Shown here piece after piece: positions 29,379-38,797 of a stretch of DNA of 64,000 nucleotides. A model generated the notes under the pieces. That model worked only from the letters and a program-made list of their open reading frames with translations. It did not search any database and was not told the DNA's origin. The stretch is from Mycobacterium basiliense (GTDB lineage Bacteria > Actinomycetota > Actinomycetes > Mycobacteriales > Mycobacteriaceae): NCBI RefSeq assembly GCF_900292015.1, contig NZ_LR130759.1, forward strand, positions 4,898,001-4,962,000. The letters are read 5' to 3'. The position numbers and the translations under genes were made by a program. The stretch's first letter is position 1. Every line of letters starts with the position of its first letter.

Positions 29379-30842
29379 TCAGCCGATGCGCCCGATTCCG
29401 GTGATATTGCCTTGCATGATCTTGTTTCCCATCAGCACCATGCTGGCAGTCTGAATCGGATCGCTGAGGATGGTTGCCGATTTCGGTTGTTGCAGTAGCA
29501 GTTTCCCGTTGTTGGGGTCGACAACGGCGAAGGCGAAGACATCGAGCGGTGTGGTGTTTTCTGGTCCGATCCGGGTAATGGTGTAGATCAGGCCATCATC
29601 GATGGACAGGTGCGGCAATGCGGCGCTACGCGTCCTGCTGTCCCACACCGTGCGACATCCGGTGGGTTCGACGTCCACCCTGGTCATGCCGCCGACGAAC
29701 GGCGCCGTGGGCGGCACCGCCGGACCGGCGCCCTCCGGCACCGCAGGATACGGGTAGCCGTAGGTGCTGGCGATGAACATCGAGTTTCCGACCCCGATGG
29801 GAGAGTTCTCACTACCGGGTCCGCCCTGAGTCAGCACTGGTTGCTGGCAAACCAAAGTGCCCGTACCGGATTGGTAGATCAACGCGTGCACCAAGGGCTC
29901 TGCGTTGTCGACGATGGTCAGGTAGTCGGCCCCGGTGGGGCCGAAGTAGGTTGGGGTGGAGCCGGTGCCCCAGCTCAGTTGTCCTGGTTTGCGCGCCGGG
30001 CCGCGGTCGTAGGGTTGGCGCCACAGGATCTGCGGGTTGCCCCCACCGTCCAGATTGATTTCGTAGAGGGCATGCGTGGTGGCCACACCGACCCGATTGG
30101 TCGGCGCCGCCGAAATGCTATTGGCTACCTGCTCCCCGGGGTCCACATGCACGCTGGCCACGCCGCCGCCCACTTTGGCCACCCCCACCACCCCGGTGGC
30201 GGTGGCGAACCAGACGTTGCCCAGATAATCGGGCACCACACCAACTGATTGGTCACCCGACGGAATCACACTGGACACATCGGTGGACTCGGTGACGGTC
30301 AGCTGCCAGCAGCCCTTTGAGTCCTTGGCATGCGCGATGCGCAGCAGATGGTTGGTTCCATCGATCATCACCAACTGGTTGTTGTTGTCCAGGTAGGCAT
30401 AGACCCCTCCGAGCAGTCCCCCCTTGGCGATTTCCAGGCTGGTCAACGGAATCACATGGGGGGCAATGCCGCCGGGATCGATGAGATGGACGATGGGGGT
30501 CTGCTGGGCGATCGTGGTACACAGCGCCACCACCAGCCCGTCGGTGCCCTGGGTGATCGTCGGGCAGGCGGCCAACAGCGGATAGGCGAAGATGGGTACC
30601 AGGTGAGCGCCGGGACCCGGAAGCGGCCCAGCGTCGGCCGATCCCGCATCGTTGTGCATGGACGCCAGGCCATTGGGCGCCATGAACGGGTTGTTCGGTG
30701 CCAACGGGCCGAACATCGACGCCGCGCTCGCCGGAGGCGACAGCAGCCGTGAAATCACATCAGGTAGAAGGGAAGTGGCACATACGGCCAGAACTGCCGC
30801 AGGAACGGCCAGCACCGCCGCGGGAAACCGCACCAAGGTCAC
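29379..30842 (-). CDS. Exported beta-propeller-like protein of unknown function
   Basis: 487 aa from GTG 30,842; the frame is open to a GTG at 30,893, but the shorter form puts a clean signal-type segment (VRFPAAVLAVPAAVLAVCATSL) at the N-terminus. After a Pro/Gly/Ala-rich spacer come repeated strand-turn units with 'D-N-N/G' turns (YLDNNNQLVMIDGTNHLL, VPDYLGNVWFATATGVVGVA, VDPNNGKLLLQQP), suggesting a PQQ/WD-type propeller. Four scattered cysteines could form disulfides outside the membrane. I do not recognise it as an H37Rv gene at this place. It is first in a three-gene accessory block between Rv0760c- and Rv0759c-like genes. Confidence 0.7.
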   Translation of the reverse strand: MTLVRFPAAVLAVPAAVLAVCATSLLPDVISRLLSPPASAASMFGPLAPNNPFMAPNGLASMHNDAGSADAGPLPGPGAHLVPIFAYPLLAACPTITQGTDGLVVALCTTIAQQTPIVHLIDPGGIAPHVIPLTSLEIAKGGLLGGVYAYLDNNNQLVMIDGTNHLLRIAHAKDSKGCWQLTVTESTDVSSVIPSGDQSVGVVPDYLGNVWFATATGVVGVAKVGGGVASVHVDPGEQVANSISAAPTNRVGVATTHALYEINLDGGGNPQILWRQPYDRGPARKPGQLSWGTGSTPTYFGPTGADYLTIVDNAEPLVHALIYQSGTGTLVCQQPVLTQGGPGSENSPIGVGNSMFIASTYGYPYPAVPEGAGPAVPPTAPFVGGMTRVDVEPTGCRTVWDSRTRSAALPHLSIDDGLIYTITRIGPENTTPLDVFAFAVVDPNNGKLLLQQPKSATILSDPIQTASMVLMGNKIMQGNITGIGRIG

Positions 30843-31030
30843 CCTCCCGTATATTGGGTCATCGTGGAGTTTGACGACCCAGGAAAACGACACGGCAACA
30901 AGGAGTTAACGATCTCGACTCGAAATGGCTTGCGCATTCTCTGCGGTGGTGGCAGCCGAGATGAAATCACCTGTGTCACTGCGCCTTCAGCATGAGATTT
31001 CTTGTCGGTGACCTGGTCTAGTTTGGGTTT

Positions 31031-32413
31031 ATGAGCGCTGATGGTGTTGTCGGTTGGGAGGCGATCACGTCCGTTTTTGACGCCGTTGATGCCGCCGTTG
31101 ATCAACTGGTAAGGGCCGATTTCGAAGCGCTGAGCACCAGGGAAAGACTGTGCTTACTAGAGCGGGTGGAACGAGTGCGCCGGCGGTTGCCCGCCGTCGA
31201 GCACCCGTTGCTCAATCAACTGTCCCGGCTGGCCAGCCGAGAAGAGTTAGGGGGCAAGCTCTCCCATGCGGTCGCCGAGTGGGCGTTGATCAGCCGTCCC
31301 GAGGCCGGGCGGCGCCTCCGCGAAGCCACCGACCTGGGACCGCGCCGCGCCCTCACCGGCCAACCGCTGGCTCCGATACTCAGCGCCACCGCCGCGGCGC
31401 AACGGGAGGGCAAACTGGGCACCGAATAGGTCGCGGTGATCCGCCGCTTCTGCCGCGAGCTGCCCGGCTGGGTCGACCAGGAGACCCGCGACCGTGCCGA
31501 AGCCCAACTGGCCCGCCAGGGCAGCCAGTTTCGCCCCGAACAGCTGGCCGGGCTGGCCCAGAGACTCGCCGATTGCCTAAACCCCGACGGCACCTACCAG
31601 GATGACGACCGCGCCCGTCGTCGCAGCATCACCTTGGGCGGCCAGCAAGCCGACGGCATGTCGCAGCTACGCGGCTGGATCACCCCCGAATTTCCGGCGA
31701 CCTTGGAGGCCGTGCTGGCCAAACTGGCGGCACCCGGCATGTTCAACCCCACCGACGACGTCCCGGTCGTCGACGGCTCACCAGCACAACGGGCCATCGA
31801 CACCGACACCCGCAGCCCGGCCCAACGCAACCACGACGGGCTGCTGGCCAGCCTGCGCGCGCTGTTGGGTTCCGGAGAACTGGGGCAGCACAACGGATTA
31901 CCCGCGTCTATCATCGTCTCCACCACGCTTCGAGAGCTAGAGTCCGCCACCGGTAGAGGCCTCACCGGCGGCGGCAGCCTGCTGCCGATGAGCGATGTGA
32001 TCCGACTGGCCCGCCACGCCCACCACTACTTGGCCGTGTTCGACCGCGGCAAGGCCCTGGGGTTGTATCACACCAAGCGGCTGGCCTCGCCCGGGCAGCG
32101 CATCGTGCTCTACGCCAAAGACCGCGGCTGCACCGCACCGGGGTGTACCGTGCCCGGCTTTTACAGCGAGGCGCACCACGTCACCGACTACGCCGTCTGC
32201 CGCACCACCGACGTCAACAACCTCACCTTCGCGTGCGGCCCCCACCACCGCATGCTGGCGCCCGCCGGCTGGACCACCCGCAAGAACGCTAACGGTGACA
32301 CCGACTGGATACCCCCACCGCATCTGGAACGCGGGCAACCGCGCACCAACACCGTCCAGCACCCGGAAAAACACCTGCGCGACGGGGAAGACGCTGAGGA
32401 CGACGAGGAGTAG
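31031..32413 (+). pseudogene. DUF222/HNH endonuclease (13E12-repeat family), interrupted by a TAG codon
   Basis: Two pieces in the same frame, 31,031-31,429 and 31,430-32,413, are separated only by TAG at 31,427-31,429. The context [18 protein letters not shown] matches the family's usual GxE(Q/H)VAVIRRF, so a CAG or similar codon has mutated to amber. The first piece holds the DUF222 start, and the second ends with the HNH region '[18 protein letters not shown] ... CGPHH'. 13E12 proteins are abundant in mycobacteria and often associated with mobile DNA. Without suppression the nuclease domain is lost, unless reinitiation at GTG 31,436 (two codons after the stop) makes it alone. Confidence 0.88.
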
Positions 32414-32512
32414 CGCGCATCGGCGCGGCGAGAATCGCCTCCTACCCATGTCATCCATGGTTGCGGCGGCCGTCATGCGGATGCCGGTCCCGTTTCACAC
32501 TTGCAAGCGGGA

Positions 32513-33610
32513 TCAATTGTTCTTGCCGCGGGCGGCGACCTTCCACCAGTCGATCAGTTTTGCGTCGCGGACGACGGCTACTTCGTCAACGAGGTTGGTG
32601 GTCAGGCAGACATGGTTGGGAATCACCCGCAATCGCGCTCCCAGCCGCGGGAGAGCGGCATCATCGGGCCAGACAACGGTGGCGTGGTGCTCCGAGAGCG
32701 CAACGATGCGTGCGTCGAGGTGGTCGATGAGCCGGCCGAACCCGGTCGCCCAGTCCGGGCGATCGCTGCCGAGGACCTTGCTGCCGGCATCCAGGATGAT
32801 CCGCCGCGGGCCGTTGGCGGTCTCATGTCGGCTCACGACCGTCGCGGCCACGGTCAGGGCCACCTCGTCGGGCGTACACGTCCCGAGTTCAAGTTGCTGG
32901 GCATCACCGAACACGTACACGCCCGGTCGCAACTCGGTGACCCCTCCCGTGGCCGCCAGCTGCGCGGTCGGAGTGGATCCGCCACTGCGCCGGGCGATCG
33001 GGAACCCGGCGGCTATCAGGGTGTCCGCCGCATCGTCGAGAGCACGCCGCTCGAGTTCAGCGGCCTCTCCGGGCTTGCCGGGTGCATAGCCATGACCGGG
33101 GAAGGTGAATACGCCGGTGAGCCTCAGACCGCTATCACGAGTGGCGCGGGCCACCTCGAGCAGTTGCTCGGTACGGACACCGCTGCGGTGATGACCACTG
33201 TCGACTTCGATAAGGACGTCGATTGCCGCGGCGGTGCCGGCGAGCTTGGCTGCTGCATTGGCGGCGCCGTCCGCAGAGTCGACGCCGAGGGCGATCCTGG
33301 CGCGGGCGGTCAGCTTGCGCAGCAGGTCGGCTTGGCGGGCACTCAACCAGAGGGGGTAGGCGATGAAGATGTCGTCGGCGCCGTGGTCGACGAATACCTC
33401 GGCCTCCCCAACGGTGGCCACGGTCAAACCCGCCGCGCCCGCTTGGAGTTGCAGCTCGGCGATCTCGGGCATCTTGTGCGTCTTCACGTGCGGCCGAAGG
33501 GCGATCCCTTTGGCGGCGACCGCCGTACTCATCCGTGCAATGTTGCGGTCAAGGATGTCGCGGTCGATCAACACGGCCGGTGTATCGACGTCATCAGCAA
33601 TGGGGACCAC
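32513..33610 (-). CDS. PLP-dependent D-threonine aldolase / D-serine dehydratase-like enzyme
   Basis: 365 aa fold-type III PLP enzyme. The cofactor lysine sits in '[13 protein letters not shown]', the typical PHxKTHK motif of eukaryote-type D-serine dehydratase and D-threonine aldolase. The barrel continues to '[11 protein letters not shown]', and the C-terminal domain has '[11 protein letters not shown]', whose HxC pair is the zinc/metal site of this group. It is expected to cleave or dehydrate D-beta-hydroxy amino acids in the cytoplasm. Start GTG 33,610. It is convergent with the broken HNH gene. Part of the accessory block; as recalled, it is not at this position in H37Rv. Confidence 0.85.
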   Translation of the reverse strand: MVPIADDVDTPAVLIDRDILDRNIARMSTAVAAKGIALRPHVKTHKMPEIAELQLQAGAAGLTVATVGEAEVFVDHGADDIFIAYPLWLSARQADLLRKLTARARIALGVDSADGAANAAAKLAGTAAAIDVLIEVDSGHHRSGVRTEQLLEVARATRDSGLRLTGVFTFPGHGYAPGKPGEAAELERRALDDAADTLIAAGFPIARRSGGSTPTAQLAATGGVTELRPGVYVFGDAQQLELGTCTPDEVALTVAATVVSRHETANGPRRIILDAGSKVLGSDRPDWATGFGRLIDHLDARIVALSEHHATVVWPDDAALPRLGARLRVIPNHVCLTTNLVDEVAVVRDAKLIDWWKVAARGKNN

Positions 33611-33870
33611 GCGCTGCTCCTAGTGAATGCCAGCGATCGGAATGACGCGCCCAAAGCGACCCGGGCTGGCTAGGCGGGCCCGGCAGGGTCAGCTGGCGTC
33701 TCTTGTCGGCATAGTCAAAGCCGATGTATTCGACGCCGACCAGCACAACGGCGAATTCTAAATGGGGCGAATTCACCGTGTTGAGTCGGCGCCATCAGGG
33801 TGGGCTGGCCTGACGATTTCAGCCGGAGCCCCTAGCCATCACGCCCACCGGCGGGCCATATGCTGAACCG

Positions 33871-34275
33871 ATGGCGTCGATCTTCACCAAGATCATCAAT
33901 CGTGAACTGCCGGGCCGCTTTGTCTACGAGGACGACGACGTCGTTGCGTTCTTGACAATTGAGCCGATGACCCAGGGGCACACCCTAGTGGTGCCGCGTG
34001 CCGAGATCGATCAGTGGCAAGACGTGGACGGTGCGGCGTTCGCTCGTGTCATGGAGGTCAGCCAGCTGATCGGCAAAGCCGTGTGCAAAGCGTTCAGGAC
34101 CGAGCGGGCCGGGGTGATCATCGCCGGGTTGGAGGTCCCGCATTTGCACGTCCACGTGTTCCCCACCCGCAGGCTCAGCGACTTCGGCTTTGCCAACGTC
34201 GACCGCAATCCGTCGCCGGAATCCCTCGACGAAGCCCAGGCCAAGATCAAGGCCGCCCTGGACCAGCTGGGCTAG
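33871..34275 (+). CDS. HIT-family nucleotide hydrolase, Rv0759c-like
   Basis: 134 aa. The histidine triad 'HLHVHVFP' (HxHxHxx) is complete, with an upstream '[17 protein letters not shown]'. HIT proteins of this branch split nucleoside phosphoramidates or dinucleotides such as AMP-X. The gene is monocistronic on this strand and converges on phoR with 6 bp between stops. The 260 bp upstream of it contain nothing I can name. Confidence 0.93.
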   Translation: MASIFTKIINRELPGRFVYEDDDVVAFLTIEPMTQGHTLVVPRAEIDQWQDVDGAAFARVMEVSQLIGKAVCKAFRTERAGVIIAGLEVPHLHVHVFPTRRLSDFGFANVDRNPSPESLDEAQAKIKAALDQLG

Positions 34276-34281
34276 GCGCCG

Positions 34282-35727
34282 CTAGCTGACCGGCTCACCT
34301 ACGTCGACCGCCACCTCGCTGACGCGCGGCAAGGTGACGCGAAAGCAACAACCCTCCCCCGGCGCGGTGGTCACCGTGACGGTGCCACCGTGCGCCTTCA
34401 CCAAGGAGTGGACGATCGACAGGCCGAGCCCGGTGCCCCCGCTGGCCCGGGCCCGCGATGAGTCGGTCCGGTAAAAGCGTTCGAACACGCGCGCCGCATC
34501 CTCCTCGGGCATGCCGGGACCCTGGTCAGCCACTTCGAGCACCGCATCGTCGCCCTCGGTGCCCACTCGTACCGTGACGTCGGCGCTCGCCGGGGTGTGC
34601 TGCAACGCATTGACGACGAGATTGCTCAACACCTGGCGCAGCCTGGGCTCGTCGCCAAGCACCTCGGGAGTGCCGGGACCATCCAGCACTTCCAGGGTGA
34701 TCGTGCGCTGGGGGTCGATCGCCCGCGCGTCGTGCACCGCGTCGCTGGCTAGCACCAGCAAGTCAACCTGGCTACTTTCCAGCGGCCGTTGCACGTCCAG
34801 GCGGGCCAGCGTCAGCAAGTCGTCCACCAGCAGACCCATCCGGCTCGCTTCGCTTTCGATCCGCGATAACAACATGGAAACGTCGCGAGCGGCACCCTGG
34901 CGATACAACTCGGCGAAGCCACGGATGGTGGTCAGCGGTGTACGCAGTTCGTGGCTGGCGTCGGTGATGAATCGCCGCATCCGGTCCTCTGAGCTGCGGG
35001 CCTTTTCCGCCGAGGCCTCCGAGGCCGCCACCGCTTGCTGAATTTGGGAGAGCATCCCGTTGAGCGCCAGCGACAGCCGACCCACCTCGGTACGGGGATC
35101 GCGCTCGGGAACGCGGCGATCCAGCTGGCCGGAGGCGATGTCCGCGGCCGTCTGTTCGACTTCGACCAGCGGACGCAGACTGCGCTGTACCACCGCAAAT
35201 CCCGCCAGACCGACCACCACCAAAACGGCGGCCCCGATAGCGGTCTGCAACCAGACCAGCGATCGAACCGTGTGCTGAACATCGGACAAATCGATGGCCA
35301 CAGTGGTCAGACCGCCCTGCGGCCCGTGTACCGTGACCGCACGCCACTCGATGTCCGAGCCGGATACCGACGGCAGCGTGATCGGGTCTGGACCCACGTC
35401 GTTGTCGCCGGGCAGCGCCGGCTCGGCATTGCGGTCGTTGATGGCCGTCATCGTATGGCCGTCGGGGCTGATGCTGCGCACGTAGAACTTCGATGGCGGC
35501 CGGGCGGGATCGGGACCTTCGACGTTGGCAACGGCATGCTTCCAGGGCGACTGCGCCCACGTATGCGAGGCGTCGACCAGCATCGCGTCGATCCGGCTGA
35601 TCAGGCTGTGCCGCAGGATCGAGGTGACCGCCACGCCCGAGGCCAGCAGGCCGCACAACACCAGAGCAAGGGTGGCCGCAACCAGGCCCACCCGCAGCGG
35701 CACCCCTCGTGGACGGTGTTCGGCCAT
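34282..35727 (-). CDS. phoR: Sensor histidine kinase PhoR
   Basis: 481 aa from ATG 35,727; a longer open frame exists to 35,766, but the shorter form leaves 39 bp after phoP and fits the family start (MAEHRPRGVPLRVGL). TM1 ~12-34, a sensor loop of ~125 residues, TM2 ~160-182, then HAMP, the phospho-accepting His in 'DASHELRTPLTTIRGF', N box 'LSNLVVNALQHTP', and G boxes 'DQGPGMPEED' and 'GGTGLGLSIV'. It phosphorylates PhoP, which in M. tuberculosis controls lipid, ESX-1 and acid-response genes. Confidence 0.97.
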   Translation of the reverse strand: MAEHRPRGVPLRVGLVAATLALVLCGLLASGVAVTSILRHSLISRIDAMLVDASHTWAQSPWKHAVANVEGPDPARPPSKFYVRSISPDGHTMTAINDRNAEPALPGDNDVGPDPITLPSVSGSDIEWRAVTVHGPQGGLTTVAIDLSDVQHTVRSLVWLQTAIGAAVLVVVGLAGFAVVQRSLRPLVEVEQTAADIASGQLDRRVPERDPRTEVGRLSLALNGMLSQIQQAVAASEASAEKARSSEDRMRRFITDASHELRTPLTTIRGFAELYRQGAARDVSMLLSRIESEASRMGLLVDDLLTLARLDVQRPLESSQVDLLVLASDAVHDARAIDPQRTITLEVLDGPGTPEVLGDEPRLRQVLSNLVVNALQHTPASADVTVRVGTEGDDAVLEVADQGPGMPEEDAARVFERFYRTDSSRARASGGTGLGLSIVHSLVKAHGGTVTVTTAPGEGCCFRVTLPRVSEVAVDVGEPVS

Positions 35728-35766
35728 TCCCAATTTCTCGCTAACCCGCCGGGCAACGAGGCACAC

Positions 35767-36501
35767 TCATCGCGGCTCCCGCAACACATAACCCACACCG
35801 CGCAACGTATGCAGCAGCCGCTTCTCCCCGGTATCGATCTTGCGTCGCAGATACGACACGTAGGACTCGACGACGTTGACGTCACCGCCGAAGTCGTAGC
35901 GCCAGACGTGGTCCAGGATCTTCGGCTTGCTCAGCACCGTGCCGGCGTTGATCACGAAATAGCGCAGCAAGGTGAACTCGGTGGGCGACAGCGACACCGG
36001 TTGGCCGGCCTTCCACACCTCGTGTGTTTCCTCGTCGAGCTCGATATCGGCGAACGTGAGGCGGGCATTGCGGGGCTGGGCGCTGCCTTTGCCGGCGCGC
36101 CGCAGAATGACCCGCAGCCGAGCGACGACCTCTTCCAGGCTGAACGGCTTGGTCACATAGTCGTCCCCGCCCAGGGTCAAGCCCGCGATCTTGTCCTGCA
36201 GCGAGTCTCGCGCGGTCAAGAACAACGCCGGAGCATCGATGCCGTCGGCGCGCAGCCGGCGCAGCACCCCGAAACCGTCCATTCCGGGCATCATCACGTC
36301 CAGGATCACCGCGTCGGGGCGTGTTTCCCGGGCCCGATCCAACGCTTGGGCCCCGTTGGTCGCCGTGTACACCTCGAAGCCCTGGAACTTGAGGCTGACC
36401 GATAGCAGCTCGACGATGTTGTCCTCGTCGTCGACGACAAGGATGCGTGCTTCTGGGGTGGCGGCCTCACTCGGTGGCGTTGCGGCTGTCATGACGTCCA
36501 T
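35767..36501 (-). CDS. phoP: Response regulator PhoP (OmpR family)
   Basis: 244 aa from ATG 36,501; ATG 36,492 is also possible. The receiver domain has the acidic pocket 'LVVDDEDN', phospho-acceptor Asp in 'VILDVMMPGMDG', T in 'FLTARDS' and K in 'YVTKPFS'. The C-terminal winged helix has 'SLSPTEFTLLRYF' and 'VNVVESYVSYLRRKID', nearly identical to M. tuberculosis PhoP as recalled. phoP precedes phoR in one operon. The 150 bp upstream contains a nested inverted repeat (36,562-36,588) that may be an autoregulatory site. Confidence 0.98.
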   Translation of the reverse strand: MDVMTAATPPSEAATPEARILVVDDEDNIVELLSVSLKFQGFEVYTATNGAQALDRARETRPDAVILDVMMPGMDGFGVLRRLRADGIDAPALFLTARDSLQDKIAGLTLGGDDYVTKPFSLEEVVARLRVILRRAGKGSAQPRNARLTFADIELDEETHEVWKAGQPVSLSPTEFTLLRYFVINAGTVLSKPKILDHVWRYDFGGDVNVVESYVSYLRRKIDTGEKRLLHTLRGVGYVLREPR

Positions 36502-36561
36502 TCCTGCAACACGGAGTTGAGAACTAGCTTGGCGTTCATTGAGTACTTCCTGAAAGCTCAT

Positions 36562-36588
36562 TGGCAGTCGACTGCTAACAGTCTGCCA
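36562..36588. promoter_or_regulatory. Nested inverted repeat upstream of phoP
   Basis: Outer arms TGGCAG (36,562-36,567) and CTGCCA (36,583-36,588) enclose a second palindrome GACTG-CTAA-CAGTC. It also contains two direct ACTG-type steps. It lies 61 bp before the phoP start. PhoP is known to bind its own promoter in M. tuberculosis at direct repeats. I cannot say that this is the same element. Confidence 0.4.
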
Positions 36589-36653
36589 GGAATCGTCGGA
36601 TCGGCTGGAACCCAGACACATTTGTCGGTGCGAGTCGTGAATAGACTCACAGA

Positions 36654-37382
36654 ATGAACCTCGGCAAAACGTTGGTGGACGTCGCGACCGCTCCCGCCCG
36701 CGCGGGTCTCGCCGCCGCTGAGGCCAGCCTCAACCTGGCCGGTGCGGCGGTTGGTCTGGCCAAGCAGGCGTTGGGCGACACCAGCGGCGATGCCGGCACG
36801 AACGCCATGGCCAGCGTGCTCGGCATCGAAGACGCGATCGTGCGCGCCAATCGGCTGGCCAAGCTGCTGGACGAAGACGCGCCGCTGGGACGCGCCATCG
36901 CCCCCAACGGCCCGATGGACCGCATGCTGCGCCCGGGCGGGGTGGTCGACCTGCTGACCGCGCCCGGGGGTTTGCTTGATCGGGTGACCGCCGAAGGCGG
37001 CGCGATGCACCGCGCTCTTCAGCCCGGCGGGCTGGCCGATCAGCTGGTCGCCGAGGACGGCCTGATCGAACGGGTGCTGTCCGAGGACGGGCTGGCCGAT
37101 CGCCTGCTGTCCGAAGGTGGTCTGGTCGACAAGCTGACGGCCAAAAACGGACCACTCGAGCAGCTCACCGACCTAGCCGACACCCTGGCCCGCCTGGCCC
37201 CCGGCATGGAGGCGCTCGAGCCCGCGATCGACACCCTGCAAGATGCCGTCGTCGCCCTCACCATGGTGGTCAACCCGTTGAGCAACATCGCCGAGCGCAT
37301 CCCGCTGCCGGGCCGCCGTCCCGCCCGCCGTTCGTCCTCGCGTCCGGTGCGATCCCAGCGAGTCGTCGACGCCGAGGAGTAA
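36654..37382 (+). CDS. Repeat protein with ten 10-residue units, Rv0756c-like
   Basis: 242 aa. Residues 76-175 are ten consecutive 10-residue units of the form GLxDRLxxEG (for example GLADQLVAED, GLIERVLSED, GLADRLLSEG), with no gaps. The N-terminal 70 residues are alanine-rich helix and the C-terminal ~30 are basic (PGRRPARRSSSRPVR). No enzyme motif or signal peptide is seen. A repeat of this period suggests a stacked helix-turn solenoid or an amphipathic surface-binding array. It is divergent from phoP across 152 bp, and the tRNA-Thr gene follows 26 bp after its stop. Confidence 0.8.
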   Translation: MNLGKTLVDVATAPARAGLAAAEASLNLAGAAVGLAKQALGDTSGDAGTNAMASVLGIEDAIVRANRLAKLLDEDAPLGRAIAPNGPMDRMLRPGGVVDLLTAPGGLLDRVTAEGGAMHRALQPGGLADQLVAEDGLIERVLSEDGLADRLLSEGGLVDKLTAKNGPLEQLTDLADTLARLAPGMEALEPAIDTLQDAVVALTMVVNPLSNIAERIPLPGRRPARRSSSRPVRSQRVVDAEE

Positions 37383-37408
37383 CGGTTAGGCTGGCACCGG
37401 TTTTTCCG

Positions 37409-37480
37409 GCCTCCTTAGCTCAGTGGTAGAGCACTCGCCTTGTAAGCGAGCGGTCGTCAGTTCAATCCTGACAGGGGGCT
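37409..37480 (+). tRNA. tRNA-Thr (anticodon TGT)
   Basis: A full cloverleaf can be drawn. Acceptor stem GCCTCCT/AGGGGGC has one G-T pair, the D arm is AGCTCAGTGGTAGAGC, and the anticodon stem CTCGC/GCGAG has loop CTTGTAA, whose TGT (37,441-37,443) reads ACA and other threonine codons. The T arm is GTCAG-TTCAATC-CTGAC. The discriminator base is T, and CCA is not encoded. The accessory purine-degradation cluster starts 150 bp downstream. Confidence 0.95.
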
Positions 37481-37499
37481 CAAGCTTTCGGGGCTCACG

Positions 37500-37524
37500 T
37501 TTTCGACCAGCATTTTCGACGAGC
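37500..37524 (+). repeat. Direct repeat TTTTCGACNAGC x2 upstream of hpxO
   Basis: Two 12-bp copies at 37,500-37,511 and 37,513-37,524 (11 of 12 identical, 13-bp period) lie between tRNA-Thr and hpxO. A CGCGCG-CTGCA-CGCGCG inverted repeat follows at 37,556-37,572. They could be regulator sites for the purine cluster. Nothing else is recognisable in the gap. Confidence 0.4.
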
Positions 37525-37630
37525 GTTCATTTCGTTGCGGCAACCGTATTCGGAGCGCGCGCTGCACGCGCGAAATCGGGCCGGCCGTCATACCGTCGAG
37601 GCACGGCACCCGGACAGCGAGGAGGTAACG

Positions 37631-38797
37631 GTGAAAGTGGTGATCATCGGTGCCGGCATAGGTGGCATGAGCGCCGCGATTGCGCTACGACAAATCGGCA
37701 TCGACACCGAGGTCTACGAGCGTGTCACGGAGAACAAGCCGGTCGGCGCCGCCATATCGGTGTGGTCCAACGGCGTGAAATGCCTCAACTACCTGGGACT
37801 CGCGGAGCAGACGGCACGGCTGGGCGGGATCGTCGACACGATGAGCTACGTCGATGCCCACACCGGAGAGACCATGTGCCGGTTCTCGATGCAGCCGCTC
37901 ATCGATCAGGTCGGCCAGCGCCCGTATCCGATCGCACGCGCCGAATTGCAACAAATGCTGATGGCGGCCTACGGCATCGACGACATCCAGTTCGGCACGA
38001 CCATGGTTGAGGTCGTCGGCGGCGACGGTGCTGCGACCGCGACGTTCGCCGACGGCACCACCGCGAGTGCCGACGCCGTGATCGGCGCCGACGGTGCGAA
38101 CTCGATCACCCGGGAATACGTGCTCGGCCGGCCGGTTACCCGGCGCTACGCCGGCTACGTCAACTTCAACGGCCTGGTGGAAGCCGACGACGCCATCGGC
38201 CCCGCCACCGAGTGGACCATGCATGTCGGCGACGGCAAGCGGGTTTCGGCGATGCCGGTCTCCGGGGGCCGGTTCTACTACTTTTTCGACGTGGTCGAGC
38301 CCGAGGGCCGGCCTTTCAAAAAGGGATCCGCACGCGAGGTGCTACGCCAGCAGTTCGCCGGTTGGGCTCCAGGCGTGCAGGCATTGATCGACAAACTCGA
38401 CCCGATGACCACCAACCGGGTCGAGATCCTCGACGTGGACCCGTTTCACACCTGGGTCAAGGGGCGCGTCGCCGTGCTCGGCGATGCCGCCCACAACACC
38501 ACTCCCGACATCGGGCAGGGCGGATGCTCCGCGATGGAAGACGCGGTGGCACTGCAGTGGGCGTTCAAGGACAACCCCACCGACGTTGACGCCGCGCTGG
38601 CCGCCTATCAGGCCAGTCGCACCGAACGCGCCGGCGATCTGGTGTTGCGGGCCCGAAAACGTTGCGATCTCATCCATGCCAAGAACCCCGAGACCACTGC
38701 GGCCTGGTACGAGGAGCTGCGAAACGAAGACGGCACCAACATCATTCGCGGGCTCGTCGCCAGCATCATGGGTGGGCCGCTCACCCCGCTGAGTTGA
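37631..38797 (+). CDS. hpxO: FAD-dependent urate hydroxylase, HpxO-type
   Basis: 388 aa from GTG 37,631 with GGAGG ten bases upstream. Group A flavin monooxygenase: 'VVIIGAGIGGMSAAIAL' (FAD), 'IGADGANS' (DG motif) and 'VAVLGDAAHNTTPDIGQGG' (GD motif). Stretches such as 'KPVGAAISVWSNGVKCLNYLG', 'RRYAGYVNFNGLVE' and 'DPMTTNRVEI' agree closely with Klebsiella HpxO as I recall it, an enzyme that turns urate into 5-hydroxyisourate with NADH and O2. The next genes encode the enzymes just before and after this step, which supports the call. It converges on the molybdenum hydroxylase with a 17-bp overlap. Confidence 0.9.
   Translation: MKVVIIGAGIGGMSAAIALRQIGIDTEVYERVTENKPVGAAISVWSNGVKCLNYLGLAEQTARLGGIVDTMSYVDAHTGETMCRFSMQPLIDQVGQRPYPIARAELQQMLMAAYGIDDIQFGTTMVEVVGGDGAATATFADGTTASADAVIGADGANSITREYVLGRPVTRRYAGYVNFNGLVEADDAIGPATEWTMHVGDGKRVSAMPVSGGRFYYFFDVVEPEGRPFKKGSAREVLRQQFAGWAPGVQALIDKLDPMTTNRVEILDVDPFHTWVKGRVAVLGDAAHNTTPDIGQGGCSAMEDAVALQWAFKDNPTDVDAALAAYQASRTERAGDLVLRARKRCDLIHAKNPETTAAWYEELRNEDGTNIIRGLVASIMGGPLTPLS

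Noticed and set aside
35035-36405. 456-codon plus-strand frame across phoR and phoP
   Set aside because: Antisense to two certain genes and spans their junction; no coding character.
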